The notes beneath the pieces are model-generated. The model saw nothing but the letters and a program-made list of their open reading frames with translations, had not been told where the DNA came from and did not search any database. A stretch of DNA of 64,000 nt from Polytrichum commune (lineage: Eukaryota; Streptophyta; Polytrichopsida; Polytrichales; Polytrichaceae), in NCBI GenBank assembly GCA_950295325.1, contig OX485805.1, positions 25,903,501 through 25,967,500 of the forward strand, given 5' to 3'. The position numbers and the translations under genes are program-made. Of the stretch, positions 1-9,667 are shown in pieces (the stretch's first letter is position 1; each line of letters opens with the position of its first letter).

Positions 1-410
1 TATCACATTGGGACAAAAGTAAAGTATTCCGTTTCCATTCCCATATGGGCTGAAGTGCAAAGGAGTCCTCTTGAAGAACGTTGCTCTCTTATTATATGTG
101 TCCACCCAATCAACCAACTTCCTTTTCTCAACCCTTTCTCAAGCATCTAAACCTTCGGTGATTAACCTGATTTAAAATCCTTTTCCATACCAGATCCGGG
201 CAATCATCCACATGCCGATTCAGATTCACCTGCAATTGGCGCTTCCTCCGCATGGTGTGACTACATGAACCGAAGAGGCGAACTATAGGCGATTGAACCA
301 CGCTTAGATGAACTGTACGACGACAAATAGACAGATTGGCAAATGTTTTTTTCTCCGCATCTATTCCCTCCATCTCACATTGGGACCCGCTGTAGAAGTC
401 TACCACAATG
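1..410 (+). repeat. Dispersed repeat copy A, in the presumed intron of the NYN gene
   Basis: This stretch aligns by eye, in the same orientation, with about 34060-34560 inside the UreD intron. Shared blocks include a segment with GTGCAAAGGAGTCCTCTTGA, the CCTCAAGCATCT block, GGGCAA-TATCCACATG and a CTCACATTGG block near the right end. The motif TCACATTGGGAC occurs near both ends of this copy (about 3 and 373), which might reflect terminal repeats. It lies downstream of the donor of the minus-strand NYN exon, so it is probably intronic. The left edge may lie outside the window. Element class is unknown. Confidence 0.6.
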
Positions 411-443
411 ACAACAAAAAACATGGCAGAAGTGAGACCAAAC

Positions 444-935
444 CTGAACGATCCCTCTAGTCTCCAGCCGATCCAGCTCCCGTCTCTCCCGCCGCTGGTC
501 CTTCACCCAGCGTGGCAAGTAAGAAAACGCAAACCGATTCGCGTAAGCGGCCACATCCACCACCTCGCCAAACGCTGCCGCCATGTCGATCAGCCGCAAG
601 GCTGCGTCATACGGGGGCACCTGCTTCGGGGGCTTGTTGTCCAGGTCCCAGAACACCGCCACTTTCCGGGACCCGTCTTCCTCTCGCACCGAATCCTCTT
701 GCGCATGATTTTGTGCAGATTGTGAAGAATCCGCATCGGAAGAAGAAGAGACTCCACCGGAGCCTGCAGAATCTGAATTTAAGGTCGCTGTTGCATCAAA
801 AGCGCTCTGCGACTGCGACTGTGCAGAGGAGTGGCGGAGGGCGAGAAAGGAGAAGAGGGAGGAAGAGGCGCTAGAGTTTGTGAATGGCCGTGGCCGCAGG
901 AGGTTGGCAATCAGGTTGCGCCCTTGGCGAGCCAT
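444..935 (-). CDS. NYN-domain putative RNase, first exon (partial gene)
   Basis: The exon encodes 164 residues from an ATG at 935 and ends at a CAG/GT donor (exon end 444). Residues 1-40 are rich in Arg, Ser and Leu with few acids, like a mitochondrial or plastid leader. A Ser/Asp/Glu-rich linker follows to about residue 90. Residues 91-164 match the start of an NYN (PIN-like) domain: VAVFWDLDNKPP with acidic residues D97 and D99, then AYANRFAFS, PRWV and RRELDRLE. NYN proteins of the limkain/MARF1 type are usually metal-dependent RNases; in plants many are annotated as putative endonucleases of organelles. Reading past the donor gives a poor tail, so the rest of the domain should lie in an exon beyond the left edge of the window. 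The domain call is strong; the organelle targeting is inferred. Confidence 0.8.
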
Positions 936-1074
936 TCCGCAATTTGGAAGCTCTTCTGCGCACGCTAAGGAAAGGCAGGAGGTTTGAAACTCTTGGCTGT
1001 GTTCGTTTCAGGGTGTAGGATTTAGGGTTTAAGGGCATCACCACCCCTCACACTGTATCTCTAAAATGTAACTC

Positions 1075-1240
1075 TACAGTACAGCAAGGCAGTCCTCCTT
1101 CCAAAGCTGCAAAACGGTCGGCCATCGACGGCGACGTGTTTTTCGGTGCCGGGATGTTCTGGGATGCTAATTCATATACAGGGGTGCAACAGGTTGAGAC
1201 GGCATATGTTCGAACTAGTTTAGGTACATTAGATATTTGA
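1075..1240 (+). pseudogene. Possible methionine-sulfoxide-reductase-A-like exon fragment
   Basis: A plus-strand open stretch reads FFGAGMFWDANSYTGV and continues QQVETAYVRT before a stop at about 1240. MsrA proteins carry an N-terminal GxGCFW signature followed by a GV-x-x-T-x-VGY segment; the resemblance is to that part only. The catalytic Cys position reads Met, so it could not act as MsrA. It lies between the divergent NYN and CHLI genes. I see no second exon. It may be a captured, decayed exon or chance similarity. Confidence 0.25.
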
Positions 1241-1864
1241 TTTTAGCATGGCTTCCGGAATTTATCACCGACATCCATTTATGTTATTTGTCTTGCAAAC
1301 ACTAGGTGATATTTGAAGAGGGTGTTAATTCACACTCGGTGCCACATGATGAGTCACAAAGACCACTCTAATTAATATGGGACACCAATTTGAATGCCAC
1401 TGAATCAAATGTTCATTGAGGCAAGGGACTTGAGACATTTTCGTACAAGCGGTAACCCCATCATATCACCAACTCTAAATTTGGATACTACAAATGAAAA
1501 GGCAAATGCCATACTTCATTTTTGCATTGAGCAACCAACATGCGGTTTTTCATAAAACCCAGAAAAAATCACTGATGATGGGGGGTGAGGAGATGGGCAT
1601 GGGGATGGGGATGGCCACGGCTATGGGAATGGGTATGGCATGGAAGGAAGCCATATCCAATGAGAGATGCTCGGATGGAGAGCCCTATCCAATGCCAACC
1701 ACACGATGAGCTCACTCACTTAGCCTTTGGTGTCTCTGGATTCCCCTTCTTCGCTGCCTCTTTACTGCCTGTCTTCCAGCTCCACATTCAGAGGAGTGCT
1801 CGTTGCTACACTTCGCCTCGGGAATTAGGCCTCAAGCAGCTCCCAGAAGAATTAGGCACTCGCC
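1241..1864 (+). promoter_or_regulatory. CHLI upstream region and probable 5' UTR
   Basis: No gene is visible here. A purine-rich G/A stretch with repeated GGGATGGGGATGG-like words (about 1580-1650) precedes two CCAAT-type words, in CATATCCAAT and CTATCCAATG (about 1650-1695). A pyrimidine-rich, probably transcribed leader follows (about 1700-1864) up to the CHLI ATG. No clear TATA box was found. The region between the NYN start (935) and the CHLI start is the only candidate promoter space for both divergent genes. Confidence 0.35.
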
Positions 1865-4800
1865 ATGGCTTCGTTGCAGCTGGTGCGGGGAGCAGCAGCC
1901 GTGGCTGCTGCAACACTCGGCTATGGCAGTAGCAGCAAGCAGCAGGTGTCTTCTTCAGCTGGTACGCATTTGCAAATTTGAGCACATTCTCTTTGTCATC
2001 AGGGGTCCAATGTGGGAAATTATGTGAAAGGACATGGTGGGGAGGGTTTTGTGAGAATCCGGTGTTTGTGAGGTGTGGGATACTGTGGCAGCAGGTGTTC
2101 TGGGTTTTTGGGTTAGGATTGTGGAAGTGTTCTCTTGTTTTTTGGCGAATGTGAAGGTTGAGGGGTATTAAATTTCTGTGGGCGTGGGTGTTTGAAGGTC
2201 CAGGGAGCATGGGCGTTCTGATTATCTGTGAGGTTTATGTGGAAAAGTATGTGAAAGGATGTGGTGGGAGGATTTTGTGGAGAATTCGGTGTTTGAGGTG
2301 TGGGGATCTGTGGCAGCAGGTTTTCTGGGTTTTTGGGTTAGGATGGTGGAAGTGTTATCCTTTTTTGGGTAAAACTGTAGTTTGAGGTGTCGAAGGGAAC
2401 GCATTTGATTTTTGAGAGCACTGTGTTTGTCATCAGGGTTATGTGGAAACTTCATGTGAAAGGATATGGTGGGAAGATTTGTGGAGAATTTGGGTGTTGG
2501 GGTATTGGGTTTCTGTGGGTGTGGGGTTTTGAAGGTCCAGGGAGCTTGGGCATTCTGTTTGTCAGGGTTTCACGGAAAAACAAGTGAAAGGATATCATGG
2601 GAAGATTCTTGGAGATCCGATGTCTGGGGTGGGGGGATTTGCGGGTGCGGGGGTTTGAGGCAGCAGGTGTTCTGGGTTTTTGAGGTAGGATGGTGGAATT
2701 GATTTCTTTTCTTTGGTGAATTTGAAGTTTGAGGTGTTGGGTTTTTGTTGTGGGTCCAGGGAGCGTGGGCATGGGAGGCTTCTTCTTCCAAGGAGGGAGG
2801 GTGTCCTTGGCTGGGTGCCAAAGAAAGGAGGGCAGAGTATGTGGGCCATTGAGGGTGACCAATGTAGCCACTCCCGTCAAGGTCGAGGAGCAGTCTGCAG
2901 AGGTCGGTCATCTTAACCCTTTCCGATGCCTACATTTCAATCAAACAAAAACTATCAGTCAATGTGCGAAGTGAATACAATGTGGGAATTTGATCCTTAG
3001 ATTTGACAAGCTTTCATCCAAAGCTCAAATCATTGAGAGCTTCACGAATCGTCAAGGTCCTAACGATTTGAACAAGTGTAAAGTGGTCATGCTCAAAGTG
3101 AGATCATATCAAGGGGGTGAATGGTACTGTACAAAGGACAATTCATCCATGACAACCTAAAGAATTCTTCAAAGCCCATGAGCTTGGGGCCTACAAAACG
3201 AGAGCTTCAACTCTCAATATTCCTCTGCGACCTCCATGGAGTAGCTCAAGATTCTAACCCAGAGCTTGTCCTTAGTCGCTCCACATGATCAATCACGCCA
3301 TAATCTAAGCACTATAATCTAAGCATTATAAGCTCGGTAAAAACTTCAATCCCTCAAGTTTAAAGTTACAAGTGTAAATTGGACTTGAGTGAACAAAGAC
3401 GTGTAACATGAGGCTCCCTTCCACCAATGAAAAGGAACGCTCCTTTCTTCAAGCTCTAAATCTTCGAGAGGAAGACCTTATGTTGTGGAATTTACTTCAG
3501 CTCTGAAAAAACTAAAATCAGTTGGAATGTAAATTTGACACAGAGCAAGAAAGCCGCAAAGGAGAAGACTGCAAGGCCAGTGTTCCCATTCACAGCCATT
3601 GTAGGGCAAGAGGAGATGAAGCTTTGCTTGCTCCTGAATGTGATTGACCCCAAAATTGGAGGTGTGATGATCATGGGTGACCGAGGAACTGGCAAATCCA
3701 CAACCGTGAGAGCTCTTGTGGACTTGCTCCCAGATATTAAGGTTGTGACCGGTGACCCTTTCAACTCGGACCCTGAGGACCCTGAACTGATGAGCGAGGA
3801 GGTCCGGAAAAAAGTGCAGGCCAACATGGAGCTGTCTGTGCAAACGGCACGAATCAACATGGTGGATTTGCCTCTGGGAGCCACGGAGGATCGTGTTTGC
3901 GGAACCATCGACATTGAGAAGGCTCTCACGGAGGGAGTGAAGGCTTTTGAGCCCGGTCTGTTGGCAAAGGCAAACCGGGGCATTTTGTACGTCGATGAGG
4001 TTAATTTGCTTGATGACCACTTGGTTGACGTGTTGTTGGATGCGGCCGCATCCGGATGGAATACTGTGGAGAGGGAGGGTATTTCAATCTCGCATCCTGC
4101 GCGATTTATCTTGATCGGCTCCGGAAATCCAGAAGAGGGAGAGCTTCGTCCACAATTGCTCGACCGATTTGGCATGCACGCACAGGTATGTATAAAGAGT
4201 CATTAAGGGTTTTGGAGGGTATTTCAGAGGGGAGCTTGTCAAAGCGTTTCCCTCAGCAGAATGTGGGCGTATCCTGAAATGAATCAAACTTTTGTCTTCT
4301 GTTTTTCTTCCTCAGGGATTCTGTCAAAAGCCAAAAGATTATTTCCAAGCTTCTAAACTTTAAAAGCTTAGCATTACGTATCTCTTTTGATTCTTATTTG
4401 TGGTTTACTGGTTAGCGTTTTTTGTAAGTGTTGTCTGAACCTTGAGGATATTAGGTTGTGCATATTAAATTAAGCTCTGTGGGTTGGATGCATTCTACCT
4501 TTTCCTTCCCCTGCAATATTCTTGGTTTTATGAGCAGTGGTTACATAATCATCTGTCACAAGGCTTTTAAGGAATACACGTTTATGGTATTTAGTGTCAC
4601 GTACATAGTTGCAAAGGGCCTAAACTAGATGCCTAGAGTTATAAAGAATCACATCAGCTAATTGCCAATATAATACTATTCGTCAACATAAGTAATTTTC
4701 TTAAGTGAAGCATATCTGCATTATGACATTTAACGTCGCACATTTAGATACTTGAGATGATAGTTTTCCATTTTAGTATGCAAGGGGAAGATGCTTTTGA

Positions 4801-5533
4801 GGATACTAATGGCGAGTGTCATTTGTGTACTGAACTTTCTACACACTAAAGTTCACAAGGTTTTTCTGCAATGAAGGGCTATGACATTGGGGAACATGAG
4901 TAGATTTTGACTGAACTTTTTACACACTTAAGTTCACAAGGTTTTCATTGTATGTGGGATGCCAAGGTTTTTCTGCAATTGAGAGTGAGGGCCCAGTACA
5001 AAGCAAATCATTCTGTCAAAAAGTCATCGGGACTGATGGAGTTAATTTACAAAAACTCACAAACCTCATAAACTGACTCTGATATTTCATTCCGCTCTTC
5101 TTCAATTTTGCAGGTTGGTACAGTAAAGGATGCAGAGCTGAGGGTGAAGATTGTGGAAGAAAGAGGAATGTTTGATTCAAACCCCAAGTCTTTCCGCATA
5201 AGCTACGATGAATCGCAGGCTGAGCTTCGGAACCAAATTGACCGGGCAAGAGCCCTTTTGTCTCAAGTTAAAGTCGACCATGACCTTAGGGTGAAAATTT
5301 CTCAGGTTTGCTCTGAGCTTGATGTGGATGGTCTTCGAGGTGATATTGTGAGCAACAGGGCAGCCAAGGCCTTGGCTGCCTTGAGAGGGAGGACGGAAGT
5401 GACACCTGAAGACATCCGCACCGTGATGCCCAACTGTCTCAGGCACCGTTTGAGGAAGGACCCTCTTGAATCCATTGATTCAGGTACCTTGGTCATCGAC
5501 AAGTTCAACGAGGTTTTTGGATACTCGCAATAG
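1865..5533 (+). CDS. CHLI: Magnesium-chelatase subunit ChlI (four exons)
   Basis: Exons are 1865-1961, 2760-2902, 3544-4185 and 5114-5533, with matching phases (1, 0, 0) and GT-AG borders, giving 433 residues, close to plant CHLI (about 420). ChlI is the AAA+ ATPase that drives Mg insertion into protoporphyrin IX with ChlD and ChlH in plastids. Residues 1 to about 75 form an Ala/Ser/Arg-rich transit peptide spread over exons 1 and 2; the [13 protein letters not shown] segment of exon 2 corresponds to the mature N-terminus in other plants. Visible motifs are [20 protein letters not shown], Walker [10 protein letters not shown] (about 125-133), Walker [13 protein letters not shown] (about 227-238), [32 protein letters not shown], and the C-terminal [11 protein letters not shown] and [18 protein letters not shown]. 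No lesion is seen, so it looks functional. Exon 1 is assigned by phase and leader character and is less certain than exons 3 and 4. Confidence 0.95.
1985..2790 (+). repeat. Tandem array filling CHLI intron 1
   Basis: Three to four imperfect units of roughly 200-260 bp share the ordered blocks ATGTGAAAGGA, GTGGGAGGATTTTGTGGAGA, GCAGCAGGTGTTCTGGGTTT, GGATGGTGGAA and GGTCCAGGGAGC-TGGGC. The last unit runs into exon 2, so the true 3' splice site (AG at 2758-2759) has near-identical copies at about 2200-2210 and 2535-2545. Confidence 0.75.
4570..4845 (+). repeat. Dispersed repeat shared with 60590-60840, in CHLI intron 3
   Basis: The block starting TTATGGTATTTAGT and containing ATGCCTAGAG, CATTA-GACATTTA, TTGAGATGATAG and TTTTAGTATGCAAG recurs in the same orientation at about 60593-60845, near the right end of the hAT element described below. 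This copy is probably a relict of a related element in the intron. Confidence 0.55.
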
Positions 5534-5820
5534 AAAACCTTCAAAAACCTTCAACATGAATTTCAAAAGAGTTAGGAACTTGTAGGTGTAGCAATGAGAA
5601 TTATTTAGGATATGGTGTAAGGAGGTTATTATTTGTGAGGCCTGATATTTTGAGAGAATGAAAATCACCAGGTTTGCAGTGCGGCGTTATCATCAGGTAG
5701 TCGAGAATAGACCAGCTAACAAGATCTCCACATAAGTCGATCGAAAATGTACATCATGATTCCTGTTCTGTCTTTTTAAAAGCATGATGGTGAATCTTGG
5801 GAAGAAGATTTTTCAACTCT
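5485..5820 (+). repeat. CHLI 3' end, source copy of a local duplication
   Basis: Covers the last codons of CHLI (ending FNEVFGYSQ and TAG), the 3' UTR and about 280 bases beyond. The same order of words (ACTTGTAGGTGTAG, TTTTGAGAGAATGAA, GGTTTGCAGTG, AAGATCTCCACATAA, ATGATTCCTGTTCTGT, GATGGTGAA) reappears at 5915-6240. Confidence 0.75.
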
Positions 5821-5914
5821 TAGGCTACACGCCTCATTTACTCAATCTTGATTGGTGTAAAATATCCTTTGGACAGAATTGAGCACCCAAGTCATGGAGT
5901 TCTGTGAGGAAGCT

Positions 5915-6240
5915 TAGTCATTGACAATTTCAACGAGGTTTTTGGATACTCGCAACAGAAAACCTTCAATGTGAATATTAGAATGGAATTAGGGACTTGT
6001 AGGTGTAGTGGTGAGAGATTATTTATGATATTGGAGGAGGTTATTTTGAGAGAATGAATTCGGCAGGTTTGCAGTGGTGTTATTTGCTAGGTGTTTGAAA
6101 ACAGATTTGCTCGTCTGGAGTAACCAGTTCACGAGATCTCCACATAACTCAAGTGAAAAGGTAAATCATGATTCCTGTTCTGTTTTTCAAAGGAATGATG
6201 GTGAAACTTGGGGGGGGAAGATTATTCAACTTCAGGTTAC
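5915..6240 (+). pseudogene. Duplicated CHLI 3' end fragment
   Basis: A second, diverged copy of the CHLI terminus and downstream region begins about 380 bases after the true stop. The terminal codons for [11 protein letters not shown]-like sequence are readable, but the stop position is CAG instead of TAG, so the frame runs on. No other CHLI coding sequence accompanies it, so it is a non-functional tail duplicate. Confidence 0.75.
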
Positions 6241-6426
6241 CTATCTCAAATGGCCGCTCTCAAATGTTGTAAAATTATTACTTGGACAGAGACACATGGT
6301 TTGTATGTATGCATTGTCCTTGAGGCTTAGAAGTTATTTAGCAATCCACTCAGAGCAATTTTGCTTCCATCTATAGAAGAGGTGTTTATTCCTGGTCAGC
6401 ACCCCATCAGCAAGCTATAAGGTACT

Positions 6427-7130
6427 GGAATTTGGCGGACGCTAGGCCCCCCATACGAACTTTAAGGGGTTCAGATTTGACAGCATTAGACGTTGCTCAT
6501 GACCCAAATGTGGAACTGTCCGATGATGATGTCATCTTGGCCGATGAACGGAAATTCATCCACATCATTGTGCCATTTGAATTTGTACAGTGGACAATGT
6601 TTTTCGTGCCTGCGTCATGCAATACATCTCACGTAGTTTTGTGTACTATATTGTTGAGTTCTAGTTATACATGACATATTATGCAGATTTTGTCCTTTAG
6701 ATGTATTTCCCCAAAAATTGTGGATCTAGATCCATACTATATAGTCTACCCCAACGAGCTTCAATGTCATTTTTTCATTATTTTGCGTGTTTTATGGAGT
6801 GGTATTGTGTTTGCGCTATTTTTTGCTTCCTCCATGTTTTTCCATCACCGTTGTCATTGGTCTTTGATTCACATGAGATGTGCACTTATTAGAAGCATTT
6901 TATTGATGGGTTGTTGCTACGATCAGTAAAGGGCGAACTTCATGTCATCTTGCGTTGATTTAGAGTTAGGGTTTCTTTCCGTATCTATGGACTCATTTGA
7001 TCATCATTTAGTGAGCGCATGTCATCCATCTTATGTCCCATTGAGGGCTCCAATCAACATCTATTTCAGATGATGAACTTGCACAAACAAACCATACAGT
7101 GTTTCAAGCAAAGCAAGATGATCTAAATAT

Positions 7131-7168
<38 letters not shown>

Positions 7169-8462
7169 AAATTCCTTTTTTAGGGTCATTTTGCATAGAG
7201 GACCCAGTATGGACAGACCGCGTGGAAAGTGGTATACTTGCCATTATCTTCTAGGACCGATTGGACAATTTCATTAAAGGAGAACAACGCCATACTCATT
7301 TCCCTTGCAAATACACCAAAGATATCTTAAGGGTTAACTTGCCGAACTCTTTGAGGACACCTCGTGCAAATAGTCTTGCGTTCTTATTGAGGTAAGTATT
7401 GTTCTCCATGTTCTTTGTCTAAATATCTGTTGAATAAGCAACTAACTCATTGTATGTTACATTCAATAATCAATACTATCAATATAGAGTGAAAAAATAG
7501 TGTAAGCATGGCGAAACTTTATGTCATTTGTATATATTTTAAATCTTTCCTAGAAATATATAGTCTAGGAATTATTTTCCATGTATCCTGCATAGAGTGC
7601 ATGTACTGTTGATACACCCTCACCTTCATCTCATGTTCTTCATAGTACTTCACATGTAACATAGTTGATATTTCTAACAACTCATCATTTGTCACCAATG
7701 TAACAAACAAAATATCTATAGTAGCCCTTTTCTTTCGGTATATCATATTCATGTGTAACTTTGGACCGAAGAATAAGTTTGCAATCCCTCTAATTCCATC
7801 AATGTTCACATGTGGACAATGAAGAATCCAAAGAATATGTTCTACTACCAAGAGCACTTCTTAATGGACCTTAATTCACAAGTATAAGAAGACTCGTCAT
7901 TCACCTTAGGCATCCAAACTGAATAACAACATTGGCTAAGTTTGGCCACAACAACACTCTATCAATTAATGCAACATTTGGGACTTTATCAACACATGTG
8001 AGTCAAAGTTTTCTATCTTTCAATGTCATGCATGTCCTTCAACTGAATAACCATAATTGTTTTAGGGGTGCCTTCTATTTGTTCCATGTTGATGCACATA
8101 CTTTATGTTTTGTGCATGCAAAACAATGAAAATGACATTGAAGCTCGTTGGGGTAGACTATATTGTCTAAATCTAGATCCACAATTTCCGGGGAAATAGA
8201 TCCAAAGGACAAGATCTGCATGATATGTCATGTACAACTAGAACTCATAAATATGATACACAAAACTAAGTGAGATGTGTTGCATAACACATGCACGAAT
8301 TCAAATGGCACAATAATGTGGACGAAAGCGTTTTCCGTTCATTGGCCGAGATGACGTCATCAGCGGACAATTTCACATTTTGGGTTATGGGCAACATATG
8401 ACGTTGTCAAAGCTGAAACCCTTAAAGTTCGTATGGGGGGACTTAGCATCCGCTCTCAAATT
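6427..8462. mobile_element. Foldback or Mutator-like element with about 340-450 bp inverted repeats
   Basis: The left arm (about 6427-6775, weaker to about 6880) and right arm (about 8120-8462, weaker from about 7990) are inverted copies. The outermost shared part has CCCCCCATACGAACTTTAAGG on the left (read as its complement on the right), preceded by GCGGACGCTAGG or its variant. Internal shared blocks include GATGATGTCATCTTGGCC, TCTAGATC and CCCAACGAGCTTCAATGTC. The 1.1-1.3 kb interior holds a (GA)n tract and an unrecognised minus-strand open frame (7519-7857, 112 codons). Long inverted repeats with a short non-transposase interior suit a non-autonomous Mutator-like or foldback element. I could not define a clean target duplication. 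Confidence 0.7.
7131..7165 (+). repeat. (GA)n microsatellite
   Basis: About 17 GA repeats lie inside the inverted-repeat element. Confidence 0.9.
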
Positions 8463-9667
8463 TCAATGAAACTAGGATTCAATTTCAATCAAGCCGGAAC
8501 CAATAGTGTCATGACACATGTCTTGATTTTGAGTGCTAATGTGAGGAGGAATGAGCAGTTAAAGTGAGCAATTAAAATGAGTAGTTATGATAGGCTCTAG
8601 ACATTGGTAATATGTTTGGGCCAACTTTTGGCTTTAAAAATTCATAGTAATTTCAATTTAAGAAATAAAAGTATCAAAACTTCTACAATCCTCCTAATTT
8701 CTATCTTCCTACAAGGGATGAATTTGCACTGCTTTATACTTCTCCAAATTTGGCATAGAATCTATTAAGTGATTGGTTATGGACGCCTCTACTCTAAAAC
8801 ATATCCCTGAAGATGAATGGGTTTACTTTTGAAGTCAATTCAACAATTAGTTGATTTATTGGGTTCCTACCTCATGGAAATCATACCTCTTGATTCCCCT
8901 TTTAATAATACCTTGACTACACTTTTAACACCTTGACACAGCTAGTAAATTTAGATTTGTTGGAACTGGTTAAATTTTACTTGAAGTTAAGTGAGCTTCA
9001 GATCTGTCTCAGTACCTCTGCTGATTCCTTTGTGTCTTTTGTGAGGGTACTTTGAGTCACTCTCAGCTTCAGCAACTTAAGAGGTTATTGTGACATAAAC
9101 CTCACACCAATCCTCTAAAGAAGTTTGTATACAGATTGCAAAATACTTGTGGTGTGTGTACAAAGTGCTAATGCCACTTACGCTGCATGCCCTATGACTA
9201 ACATAATCTACAAAACCTAAAGAGCAAATGAAACTACAGACCTAAAATTATCATCTACATATGTACCTACAGATGTACTGAAAATTGGAGATTGGAGTCT
9301 CCACTTTTGTCACTCGGTTGAGCAGCCAGAGTCTTACCACTGATACTATCCCATGCCAAAATCCTGAGACAATCCCAATCCCAATAAGCTTTTGGGAAAC
9401 ACCAATCGCACTGACAGAATGACCATGTGACAACAGCTCACAATTCTCCAATATTCTGGTGATCAATCAAGTCTATCTAGCAGACCTATAAAAAAAGATA
9501 CTGACCCACTGAATTTTCTCAATTGAAGGAGCCCTTTTCCACTCTGATGAGAGACGCTGCCAAGTTGGGTCATTTTCCTGATCCATAAATCTAGTGAATT
9601 TTGAGTGAATTACTATGAATGAATTGCAAAACTCCCGGTTCGCATATGAGATCGCACTTTGGACAAA
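8463..9667. other. Intergenic, including probable LAZ1-like 3' UTR
   Basis: No gene is visible. The part just below the LAZ1-like stop (about 9250-9667) probably includes its 3' UTR; short open frames here have no recognisable features. Confidence 0.5.

Noticed and set aside
1-410. TRIM or solo-LTR interpretation of the shared intronic repeat
   Set aside because: The TCACATTGGGAC words near both ends are suggestive, but no TG...CA ends, primer-binding site or target duplication could be shown.
128-424. 98-codon minus-strand frame next to the NYN exon
   Set aside because: It lies beyond the exon donor and inside a dispersed repeat; no domain.
408-874. Plus-strand frames opposite the NYN exon
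   Set aside because: Antisense shadows of a GC-rich coding exon.
1494-1709. Met/Gly-repeat frame before CHLI
   Set aside because: Arises from GGGATGGGGATGG repeats in the probable promoter or leader; no protein features.
3478-4175. Long minus-strand frames over CHLI exon 3
   Set aside because: Antisense to a clearly conserved coding exon.
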